DNA of 64,000 nt from Halobacteriales archaeon QS_1_68_20 (GTDB taxonomy: Archaea; Halobacteriota; Halobacteria; Halobacteriales; PXRE01): the NCBI GenBank assembly GCA_003021085.1, contig PXRE01000006.1, positions 1 to 64,000 of the forward strand, written 5' to 3'. A model generated the notes under the pieces. It searched no databases. It worked only from the letters and a program-made list of their open reading frames with translations, and was not told the DNA's origin. Below are positions 48,665 to 55,972 of the stretch, in pieces. The stretch's first letter is position 1, and every line of letters begins with the position of its first letter. The position numbers and the translations under genes were made by a program.

Positions 48665-49053
48665 TCCCGGAACGTCGACAGCGACTCCTCGTCCGGGAAC
48701 AGGACTTTCACGTCCCACTGCCCGCAGTCGGCGCTGACGGCGTCCAGGACCCTCGCATCCGCTTCCGAGACGGCAGTGATCAGGTTCGGCACGTCCGTCT
48801 CCCAGGCCACCCGGTAGCACCGCTGGTCGTCTTCGTGGTCTTCCAGCGTGGTCACCTCCCGGGTCATCTCGTCGTCCTCGAGGGCTCGCTCGAACGCCTC
48901 GAACTCCGCCCTCGACGCCCAGAAGTACGGCGTCACGGCCTCGGTCCCGCCGACCACGCGCTTGATCCCGATCCGCATCTCCGGGCTGGTGGTCAGCGTC
49001 TCCGCCAGCACGAACTCCCTCGCCGGGACGAGAAACTCGGCCAGGACGCTCAT
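48665..49053 (-). pseudogene. Truncated bacterio-opsin-activator-type (HTH_10) regulator
   Basis: From the ATG at 49053 the protein begins SVLAEFLVPAREFVLAETL and continues TSPEMRIGIKRVVGG, TPYFWASRAEFEAFERAL, RVAWETDVPNLITAVSEA and VKVLFPDEESLSTFRDY. This is the N-terminal sensing domain of haloarchaeal HTH_10 regulators, about 155 residues. The DNA-binding helix-turn-helix of about 60 residues that should follow is absent: the sequence runs straight into the antisense of the inositol phosphatase gene. The ORF remains open to 48355, so a chimeric protein is possible, but it lacks the HTH. Confidence 0.78.
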
Positions 49054-49132
49054 CGCCTAACGTCTGGCCGCGACCGACAAAGTAGTACGGCCGTGGCAGG
49101 TGGCCGTTAGGCCGCTGGCAGACCGCCCGGAT

Positions 49133-49465
49133 TCAACAGCAGTGGTCGGTGTAGTTCCACTCACCGCAACCGAGGTGGACGCAGCACTCGCGGTAGGCGA
49201 CCTCGCCGTTGCCCGAACACCCGCTGGTGCACTTCGTCTCCGTGTAACACTCGTCGTCCTGTGCGTCGACGTCCTCGAGGACGCCGAGGTCCTGGAGTTT
49301 CGCGGCGGCCTCAACGCGGGTCAGGTCGCCCTGGGTCCGGATCACGTCCGGACCGACCGCCGCGTCGGCCGACCCGGAAGCGAGAGCGAGGCCGCCCACG
49401 CCGGCGACCCCGGCCACCGCGTTGCGCAGGAGTGAACGCCGCTGGATCGAACGTTCGTCGGACAT
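49133..49465 (-). CDS. Tat-exported cysteine-rich miniprotein 1
   Basis: The 110-residue protein starts with SIQRRSLLRNAVAGVAGVGG and has an ADA cleavage-like site. A linker (PDVIRTQGDLTRVEAA) precedes a C-terminal domain with eight cysteines: CYTETKC, CSGNG, ECC, GC and a final CC, spacing C-x5-C-x3-C-x10-CC-x4-C-x8-CC. Two further genes just upstream encode the same plan. The family is unknown to me; a disulfide-rich secreted peptide such as a halocin-like toxin or signal is only an inference. It has its own TATA-like promoter. Confidence 0.82.
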   Translation of the reverse strand: MSDERSIQRRSLLRNAVAGVAGVGGLALASGSADAAVGPDVIRTQGDLTRVEAAAKLQDLGVLEDVDAQDDECYTETKCTSGCSGNGEVAYRECCVHLGCGEWNYTDHCC

Positions 49466-49495
49466 CCCACCCCGGGGTACTCGGGCAAGATATTT

Positions 49496-49508
49496 GGTAT
49501 TTATATAC
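49496..49508 (-). promoter_or_regulatory. TATA-like element of miniprotein gene 1
   Basis: The minus strand reads GTATATAAATACC, centred some 37 nt upstream of the ATG at 49465, in otherwise GC-rich DNA. It predicts a very short 5' leader. Confidence 0.55.
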
Positions 49509-49637
49509 GTGAACTAACATCGGGGCGAGTCGGAGGTGCCCATTGCCGTGGGCGAAATCCAGTGACCGCGACGTGGCCGTCGCGGTACCCGGTCTCTCGG
49601 TCACCGGTGACTGTCGGTCTGGTGCGTGCCGTCTCCG

Positions 49638-49982
49638 TCAACAGCAGTATCCGGTCCACTCCCAGTCGCCACAGCCGAGGCCGACACAACACTTCCGCCG
49701 CATGTAGGCGCCCTGTCCGGAACACCCGTCACGACAGTCGTACTCGTATTCGCAATCGTCGGCGGTCGTCGGGGATTCGTACTCGTCGTCCTGCTGGATT
49801 ATGGCAGCGACCTCGACCGGGTCCGCGTCGTCACCGACGACGACGTTGCTCGGGAGTTCCGCGGCCCCGGACGACCCGGCGGCCAGCGCGAGGCCGCCGA
49901 CGCCGGCGACGCCGGTCGCCGCGTTCCGCAGGATCGATCGTCGGTCGAACGTGGCGTCGTCTCCGCTCGTTTCCTCGGACAT
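49638..49982 (-). CDS. Tat-exported cysteine-rich miniprotein 2
   Basis: The 114-residue protein has FDRRSILRNAATGVAGVGG, then SSGAAE, a linker, and a C-terminal domain with the identical cysteine spacing to miniprotein 1: CEYEYDC, RDGC, SGQGAYMRRKCC, VGLGC, GDWEWTGYCC (C-x5-C-x3-C-x10-CC-x4-C-x8-CC). The linker differs in length and sequence. I use the ATG at 49982; the ORF-track start is a TTG one codon upstream. It has its own AT-rich upstream segment. Confidence 0.82.
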   Translation of the reverse strand: MSEETSGDDATFDRRSILRNAATGVAGVGGLALAAGSSGAAELPSNVVVGDDADPVEVAAIIQQDDEYESPTTADDCEYEYDCRDGCSGQGAYMRRKCCVGLGCGDWEWTGYCC

Positions 49983-50002
49983 CAAAGACCGGTGATTAGA
50001 CT

Positions 50003-50014
50003 ACGTATTTAAGT
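50003..50014 (-). promoter_or_regulatory. TATA-like element of miniprotein gene 2
   Basis: The minus strand has ACTTAAATACG about 26 nt before the ATG at 49982, with further AT-rich sequence (TTTAAAAAC) behind it. Spacing fits leaderless initiation. Confidence 0.5.
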
Positions 50015-50200
50015 GTTTTTAAACAAAACCGGTTTGTCGAATCCGGGGGTCTCGCACTGGCGCCCGAAGTCCCCCGCGACAGTTCGAACGTCACGTCGGC
50101 CACGGGCCGACGACCCCCCGTCGCAGAACGCCGTCCGGAACGACCGGGACGGCTCCGCGTGGGAGGGGGAGTCCGACGGCCGGTAGGGCTCCAGCCGGTC

Positions 50201-50551
50201 TCAACAACAGTTGTCGGTGTACGTCCAGGAATTGCAACACTCACCGCACCCGGCGATGCCGGGACAACACTCACGGTACGCGAGCTTCCCGTAGCCGGAA
50301 CACCCGCTGTAACACTTCGTCTCGGTGTAACAGTCGTCCGAGGGAGTCACGTGTCCCTCGACGTCGAGGAGACGCTCCGCGGCCCTGACCGGGTCGAGGT
50401 CGCCCTGGGTCCGGATTTGCCCCGCGAGTTCGGCGGCCTCGGCGGACTCGGCGCCCGCGACCACCAGTCCGCTAACGCCGGCCGCGCCGACGGCCACGTT
50501 CTTGAGCACCGATCGCCGGTCGATCGAACCGTTGTCAGCATCACCTGACAT
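50201..50551 (-). CDS. Tat-exported cysteine-rich miniprotein 3
   Basis: The 116-residue protein has SIDRRSVLKNVAVGAAGVSG, an AEAA cleavage-like region, a linker matching miniprotein 1 (IRTQGDLDPVRAA), and a C-terminal domain CYTETKC-YSGC-SGYGKLAYRECC-PGIAGC-GECC-NSWTYTDNCC. It keeps the C-x5-C-x3-C-x10-CC core and adds an ECC insertion, giving ten cysteines. The last 16 residues keep the family-wide terminal CC. The ATG at 50551 is used because it places the RR motif near residue 12; the long ORF-track frame upstream is a shadow of the hydrolase. Confidence 0.82.
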   Translation of the reverse strand: MSGDADNGSIDRRSVLKNVAVGAAGVSGLVVAGAESAEAAELAGQIRTQGDLDPVRAAERLLDVEGHVTPSDDCYTETKCYSGCSGYGKLAYRECCPGIAGCGECCNSWTYTDNCC

Positions 50552-50571
50552 AGCGATTCCCAGTACCCCCC

Positions 50572-50600
50572 GTGATAATTTATCAATTTCCATTAAAAAT
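50572..50600 (-). promoter_or_regulatory. AT-rich promoter of miniprotein gene 3
   Basis: The minus strand has TTATATTTTTAATGG then GATAAATTATC. The second segment, 22-33 nt upstream of the ATG at 50551, is the likelier TATA box. The rest of 50552-50652 is unremarkable. Confidence 0.5.
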
Positions 50601-50652
50601 ATAACACTGTAGGGCGGCTCCGCGACGAATTCACCGGGTCCCGACGGCGGCC

Positions 50653-51366
50653 TCAGAGTTCGAACGTCTCGTCGCCTTCCAGCACGACGGCCTCGGCGTC
50701 GCTGCCGGTGGCCTGGACCTCGCGGACGAAGTCCTGGGGGTCGACCTCGATGGGCGGGAAGGTGTCGTAGTGCATCGGCAGGGCGTAGTCGACGTCCAGC
50801 CAGTCGACGGCGATGGCCGCCTGCATCGGCCCCATCGTGAAGTGGTCGCCGATGGGCAGGGCGGCGGCGTCGGGTTCGAGGAACGGCGCGATCACGTCGC
50901 GCATCTCCGTCATCAGCGCGGTGTCGCCGGCGTGGTAGAACGTCGTGGACTCCTCGTTGGAGACCTGGGTGGGCTTGGTGTCCGAGATGACGAACCCGGC
51001 CGGGACGCCGGCTTCCTGGCCGTACTCGGTGTTGATGCCGTTGGTGTGGTCGGCGCGGTGCATCGTCACGTAGGCGTCGCCGAGTTCGACGGTGCCGCCG
51101 AGGTTCATCCCGATGGTGTCCTCGGGAGCGTGCTCGTCGTCGACGAACCCGGCGATCTCGGGCGAGCTGACGACCACGCAGGAGTCGAACGCGCCCGCGT
51201 GGGCGACGTGGTCCGCGTGGCCGTGGGTGAGCAGCAGATAGTCCGGGTCGTCGACCTCCTCGGGTGACAGCGAGGTCTTCGGGTTGTCGAAGAAGGGGTC
51301 GATCAGCAGACTCGTCCCGTCTACCTCGACGCGCCAGGTGGAGTGACCGTGCCAGGTCAGTTGCAT
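50653..51366 (-). CDS. UPF0173 metal-dependent hydrolase
   Basis: The 237-residue MBL-fold protein has [34 protein letters not shown] (HxHxDH), [14 protein letters not shown] and [15 protein letters not shown], and AMPMHYDT-like LPMHYDTFP near the end. The metal set is complete and the length is normal for UPF0173. Substrate unknown. It is divergently placed, 77 nt from the YihY gene stop on the same strand. Confidence 0.88.
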   Translation of the reverse strand: MQLTWHGHSTWRVEVDGTSLLIDPFFDNPKTSLSPEEVDDPDYLLLTHGHADHVAHAGAFDSCVVVSSPEIAGFVDDEHAPEDTIGMNLGGTVELGDAYVTMHRADHTNGINTEYGQEAGVPAGFVISDTKPTQVSNEESTTFYHAGDTALMTEMRDVIAPFLEPDAAALPIGDHFTMGPMQAAIAVDWLDVDYALPMHYDTFPPIEVDPQDFVREVQATGSDAEAVVLEGDETFEL

Positions 51367-51442
51367 GGTTCGGATACAACTACTCGCGATTCGCCCTTAA
51401 ATGATGACGACCGGCGGCGCCGGCCGGGCGGGCGTGGCCGGG

Positions 51443-52465
51443 TCAGCGACTCCACCAGCGGAGTCGGACCTCGTGGCGCTTGCCGTCGTCCTGGGACTTG
51501 CCTTCCCCGTTGGTTTCGACGACCTGGACCTTCTCCACTCGCTGTTCGTCGCCGGGCAACGGGAGGTCGTCGGCCGGCGTCTCCTGCATCCCCTGGTACC
51601 GGCCCGTCAGCTCCTCCTGGAGCGACCTGAGGTAGCGGGCCGTCTCGTCCGTCGAGAGGGTCTCGACGGCCTCGGTCTCCCCGCCGGCGTACCCCTCGAC
51701 GACCGCGTTCACGACCGCGCCGATCAGTAGCACGAGACCGCCCAGGTACAGCCACGTCACCAGCAGGAGGACGCCGCCGAGGACGCCGTAGGTCTGCGCC
51801 TGGCCGGCGTAGCGGACGTACACCTGGAAGAGGTTCTGCAGGATCACCCACCCGACCGCCGCGAAGAGCACGCCGGGCAACACCCCTTTCGGGGACACCT
51901 CGGCGTCCGGGAAGACGTAGAACATCGGGAAGAAGGCCAGGGCCAGCCCCAGCAACAGGATCACGACGGGCGCGAACCGCGACAGCGGCCCGAGCGGGAA
52001 GACGGCGACCATGACGCCGGCCGCGATGGTCGCCGCGAGCGCGATCCCCAGCGAGGCGATGACGACCAAGCCGTCCCGGATCTGGTCGAGGAACGTCTCC
52101 TCGACCTCCGTCCCGTAGATCTCGTTGAACGCGGTGTCGAGACCGCGGAAGATCTTCAGCGCGCCCCACAGCAGGACGACGGCGCCGATCACCGAGACGC
52201 TGGTGCCGCTCTGGGCGCCCTCGACGGCGCCCTCCAGCAACTCGCCGGCCGCCGGGGCGAACGACGTCACCGAGTCGATCACCCGCTGGGCGACCCCGCC
52301 CTGGTCGAGCAGTGCAGCGACGAACAGCAACAGCAACAACAGCGGCAACAGCGAGACGAAGGCGTAGTAGGCGATGCTGCCGGCCATGAACGGGACGTTC
52401 TTCTCCTTGACCTCCCCGACGACGGTGCTGGCGTCCCGACGGACGCGGGCGAGCGTGCCGGCCAT
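51443..52465 (-). CDS. YihY/virulence factor BrkB family membrane protein
   Basis: The 340-residue protein has about six helices in the usual YihY arrangement: VPFMAGSIAYYAFVSLLPLLL at the N-terminus, ALKIFRGLDTAFNEIYGTEVE in a conserved loop, then GLVVIASLGIALAATIAAG, VILLLGLALAFFPMFYVFP and GGVLLLVTWLYLGGLVLLIGAVVNAV. The C-terminal tail is cytoplasmic and charged. The family has no established function. The start is an ATG at 52465 followed by a long low-GC gap. Confidence 0.87.
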   Translation of the reverse strand: MAGTLARVRRDASTVVGEVKEKNVPFMAGSIAYYAFVSLLPLLLLLLFVAALLDQGGVAQRVIDSVTSFAPAAGELLEGAVEGAQSGTSVSVIGAVVLLWGALKIFRGLDTAFNEIYGTEVEETFLDQIRDGLVVIASLGIALAATIAAGVMVAVFPLGPLSRFAPVVILLLGLALAFFPMFYVFPDAEVSPKGVLPGVLFAAVGWVILQNLFQVYVRYAGQAQTYGVLGGVLLLVTWLYLGGLVLLIGAVVNAVVEGYAGGETEAVETLSTDETARYLRSLQEELTGRYQGMQETPADDLPLPGDEQRVEKVQVVETNGEGKSQDDGKRHEVRLRWWSR

Positions 52466-52808
52466 GTGGTAACTTGGGTCGTAGCGCGCTAAACCCCGCC
52501 GGGTCCGGTACCTATTCGATCAGTACGAGGCAAAGAAACGAAACCATCCTTTTAACGCTGAGGAAAGGAAGACAGTTCTCCGGCTTGATGAAAGTCAGAA
52601 CGTAAACAACGATATAGATGGCACGTCACTTTGGCTGGTCCCGATGTTATCCCCGGTATTTGCAGGATCCGAATGAGGTCGTAACGAAAAACTGATTCAC
52701 GGAACGACCAAATCCATCGTTCTGTTTTCCTTCGAGGTTCAGCCGGCTGATCAGGTATCCTCTTGCCCGGACCAGAAACGACTACTGCGCGCGACTGCAA
52801 CCCGGGGT
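52466..52808. other. Low-GC intergenic region, no gene supported
   Basis: Roughly 270 bases here, for example ATCCTTTTAACGCTGAGG and GTAACGAAAAACTGATTC, are well below the window average in GC. An 82-residue ORF on the minus strand has no family resemblance and its codon use lacks the strong third-position G/C of neighbours, so I do not annotate it. It may be decayed foreign DNA or promoter sequence. Confidence 0.5.
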
Positions 52809-53537
52809 ATGCACCGCGTTCGCTTCCGCGACCCCGGCGGGGCGGTCCGGACCGGCGAGTGGGACGACGACGGCATCCACTTCGGCGCGAAGACCTACGA
52901 CCCCGAGGAGGTCGACTTCCTGGCCCCGTGTGAACCGACCAAACTCGTCTGCGTCGGGCGCAACTACGCCGAGCACGCCGAGGAGATGGACAACGACATC
53001 CCCGACCGACCGATGCTGTTCCTCAAGGGGCCGAACGCGGTCGCCGGCCACGGCGACGTCGTCGAGATTCCGGCCGGCAAGCAGGTCGAACACGAGGCGG
53101 AACTCGCGGTCGTGATCGGCGAGCAGTGCCGGGACGTCGACCCCGACGAGGCGATGGGCGTCGTCGCGGGCTACACCTGCGCGAACGACATTACGAACCG
53201 CAACGACCAGCGGCGCGAGCAGAACTGGGTCCGCGGGAAAGCCTTCGACGGCGCGGCACCCCTGGGGCCGGTGCTGGCTACCCCCGACGAGGTGCCAGAG
53301 GACGCCCGGGTCCAGCTGCGGGTGAACGGCGAGACGCGCCAGGACTCCTCGTTCGAGCACGTCGTCTTCTCCGTCCCGGAGTTGATCGCCGAGAGCACCT
53401 CTTACCTCACGCTGGAACCGGGCGACGCTATCCTGACGGGGACGCCGGAAGGAGTCGGCCCGCTGGAAGACGGCGACCGCGTAGAGGTGGAAGTCGAGGG
53501 CGTCGGCGTCCTCGAACACGAGGTCCGGGCGGAGTGA
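52809..53537 (+). CDS. Fumarylacetoacetate hydrolase family protein
   Basis: The 242-residue protein has KLVCVGRNYAEHAEEMDNDI, PMLFLKGPNAVAGHGDVVEIP, the metal Glu in HEAELAVVIGEQ, ANDITNRNDQRREQNWVRGKAFDGAAPLGP and AILTGTPEGVGPLEDGDRVE (each block typical of FAH enzymes). Members hydrolyse or decarboxylate 2-oxo acids such as acylpyruvates or 2-oxo-hept-3-ene-dioate. It is a single gene with a low-GC upstream gap. Confidence 0.9.
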   Translation: MHRVRFRDPGGAVRTGEWDDDGIHFGAKTYDPEEVDFLAPCEPTKLVCVGRNYAEHAEEMDNDIPDRPMLFLKGPNAVAGHGDVVEIPAGKQVEHEAELAVVIGEQCRDVDPDEAMGVVAGYTCANDITNRNDQRREQNWVRGKAFDGAAPLGPVLATPDEVPEDARVQLRVNGETRQDSSFEHVVFSVPELIAESTSYLTLEPGDAILTGTPEGVGPLEDGDRVEVEVEGVGVLEHEVRAE

Positions 53538-53585
53538 GCGACGAGCGGAAGCGCGGACCGCGTGAGCGGCGGAAAACCGGGCGGC

Positions 53586-55799
53586 CTACTGCTCGGAGCG
53601 CTTGATCAGCGCGTACAGCACGAGACCGCTGAACACGACGACGATGAACGCCTCCGAGATGGCGAAAAAGCGCGACCCGGGGCCGACGGGGCTGAAGTCG
53701 CCGTAGCCGACGGTCGTGTAGGAGGTGTACGCGAAGTAGACGTTGGAGTACAGCGTCTGCAGGCCGCCGGGGGAGGCGAGTTCCGTGACCGAGGACAACT
53801 GGTCGAGACCGCCTATCTTGAACGCCGGCCCGCCGAAGGTGAACAGGACGCCGAACGGGAACGGCGCCAGCGCGAACAGGAGGATGACCCGGCCGAGGCG
53901 GTGGCCGTACCCGCAGGTCAACCCCAGGAAGTAGTTCTCGACGACCTTGCTCAGTTTCACCACCCGCTCGCCGAGCGTGAAGTCCTCCTCGTCGTCAAGC
54001 GCCATCGAGAGGTCCTTCTTGCGGGCGAAGTGCTGGCGCTTGACACGGAACTCCCCGGCGGCCTTCTGGTTGCCGCGGGCCGAGGCGGCGTTTTTCGCGT
54101 TCAGGTACGTCACCTCGGTGGCGTCCGGGGTCATCTCGACGGCGTAGTCGAAGTCGGCGTCGTTCTCGTCGAACTCGTGGAGCACCCACCCGTTGCGCTC
54201 CAGCGACGAGAGGTGGTTCGAGAAGTCGAAGCCGTCGAAGTCCGTCTCGCAGAAGCGGAAGTACTGTAGCAGGTGCCGGTCGCTCCCCGGCCCGGTCAGG
54301 CTGACGTCCCCGAGGGTGGCCTGGGTGAGGTCGTACCGCATCCACTCGTCTTCGGGTTGCTCGATGGTCCCCTCCGCCAGTTCCGCGTCGGTCATGTCGA
54401 CGTAGGTCTCCCGGTCCAGCGACGTCGCCAGGAAGTCGACCCGGTCCTCGAAGGTGCACTCCCGGAAGTCCGCGATTCCCCCGAAGGAGACGTCCTCGAA
54501 GTTCGCCGTCGTGAACGACGCGCGGTCGAAGTCCGCCGACTCGTGGAACCGGGCGCCCTCGAAGGTGACGTTGTCCTCGAGGTGGTTCGCCTCGCCGGTG
54601 AACTCGGCCCCGCGGAACACCGCCGGGCCCCGGAAGTCCACGGCCCCGAAGTCGGCGTCGCCGTCGAAGCGGGTCTCGTCGAAGTCGACTTCGCCGTCGA
54701 ACGTACACCCCGAGAACGTCACGTCCCGGTCGTACTGGGACTCCTCGAACATCGCGTGGCCCTGGAAGTGGGCGTCGGCGAAGTCGACGAACCGGAACAC
54801 CGCGTTCCGGAAGTTCGCGTCGCCCTCGAAGGTGACCCGCTCGAAGGTGCAGTCGTCCTCGAGGACGTTGGCCTCGCCCTCGAACTCGGCGCCACGGAAC
54901 ACGGCCGCCCCGGCGAACCCGGCGTCGTCGAAGTCCGTGTCGCCGCAAAAGCGGGTCTCGTCGAAGTCCGCTTCGTCCGCGAACGTCGCCCCGTTGAACT
55001 CCACGGCGCCGTCGAACTCGGCCTGCTCGAAGTCCGCCACCGCCCGGAACTCGACCTCCCGGAAGTCCGTGACTTCGAACGCCGCCTGGCCGAAGCGCGC
55101 CGCCGCCTGGAAGGTCGCGCCCGCGAAACTGGTGTTGTCGTCCAGCAGGTTCGAACTCCCGTGGAACTCGGCGCCGCGGAAGTCCGCCTCCGCCTGGAAG
55201 ACGGCGCCGGCGAAACTCACGTCGTCGTCGAAGTCCGCCTCCGAGAAGTTCGCGCGCGACTCGAAGGTGGCGTCGTCGAAGCGGGCGTCGCCCGTGAACT
55301 CGACCTCGTAGGCGTTCACTTCGCCGGTGATGGTCGCACCCCTGGCCGAGAGACCGTCGATCAGGTGTGCCTCCCGCAGGGTGAGCGTCCCCACGGTCGC
55401 GCCGTCCAGTCGCAGGGGGTGACGGAGCCACGCCCGGGTGAGCGACAGTTCCTCGACCGTCGCGTCACGCAGGTCGAGGGGGTAGCGGGTCGGTCCTTCC
55501 GCGACCTGGAAGTCCAGGTCCAGCGTCCCCAGGTGGGCACCGACGAACTCCTTCTCCCGGCGACCGTCGCCGTGAATCTTCTCGACGAACGCGTCACGGA
55601 CCGCCTCGTCGTCGACGTCTCGCTCGGCGCGCTCCTCGGGCGAGAGGTGGAACAGGCACCGGTCGGTGTCCCCGTACGCCTCGTGGGGACAGATCCACTG
55701 CTCGGCGAGGCGGTCACGCTCGGCGTCGGCCGCCTCGCCGCCGGCTTGCCCCGCGCCGTCCCCGCGGCGGGGGTCGTGGGTGTACGTGCAGTCTGCCAT
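53586..55799 (-). CDS. Pentapeptide-repeat protein fused to a potassium-channel pore
   Basis: The 737-residue protein has an N-terminal Cys/His region (CTYTHDP, WICPHEAY, CLFHLSPEE), then about 350 residues of pentapeptide-like repeats of the A/D-F-x-x-A-x-F type (FAGAVFQAEADFRGAEFHG, FDETRFCGDTDFDDAGF), which should form a right-handed quadrilateral beta-helix. After a linker (GEFRVKRQHFARKKDLSMAL) two membrane segments enclose YTSYTTVGYGDFSPVGPGS with the TVGYGD potassium filter. This suggests a ligand- or protein-gated K+ channel with a large cytoplasmic solenoid. Confidence 0.85.
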   Translation of the reverse strand: MADCTYTHDPRRGDGAGQAGGEAADAERDRLAEQWICPHEAYGDTDRCLFHLSPEERAERDVDDEAVRDAFVEKIHGDGRREKEFVGAHLGTLDLDFQVAEGPTRYPLDLRDATVEELSLTRAWLRHPLRLDGATVGTLTLREAHLIDGLSARGATITGEVNAYEVEFTGDARFDDATFESRANFSEADFDDDVSFAGAVFQAEADFRGAEFHGSSNLLDDNTSFAGATFQAAARFGQAAFEVTDFREVEFRAVADFEQAEFDGAVEFNGATFADEADFDETRFCGDTDFDDAGFAGAAVFRGAEFEGEANVLEDDCTFERVTFEGDANFRNAVFRFVDFADAHFQGHAMFEESQYDRDVTFSGCTFDGEVDFDETRFDGDADFGAVDFRGPAVFRGAEFTGEANHLEDNVTFEGARFHESADFDRASFTTANFEDVSFGGIADFRECTFEDRVDFLATSLDRETYVDMTDAELAEGTIEQPEDEWMRYDLTQATLGDVSLTGPGSDRHLLQYFRFCETDFDGFDFSNHLSSLERNGWVLHEFDENDADFDYAVEMTPDATEVTYLNAKNAASARGNQKAAGEFRVKRQHFARKKDLSMALDDEEDFTLGERVVKLSKVVENYFLGLTCGYGHRLGRVILLFALAPFPFGVLFTFGGPAFKIGGLDQLSSVTELASPGGLQTLYSNVYFAYTSYTTVGYGDFSPVGPGSRFFAISEAFIVVVFSGLVLYALIKRSEQ

Positions 55800-55972
55800 G
55801 TGCCTTGCACCGATTGACGCTCCTATAAATCTATCCGAGTGAGGTGTCCCGCGTGCGGGTGAACCGCGGCGATCTATCGGGTCCCGGGCCTCCCCGGACG
55901 AGGCGTTCGACGGCGGCGAAACGGCCGGGAGCGGGGATACTATTAACTACTTCTTGCGTGCAATCTTCGGGG

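Noticed and set aside
52552-52800. 82-residue minus-strand ORF in the low-GC gap
   Set aside because: No recognisable motif, atypical codon use and no promoter-start arrangement.
53995-55431. 478-residue Arg/Gly-rich ORF antisense frame in the pentapeptide-repeat gene
   Set aside because: It is another frame on the same strand produced by the repeat periodicity of the real gene, with an Arg/Gly-rich composition.
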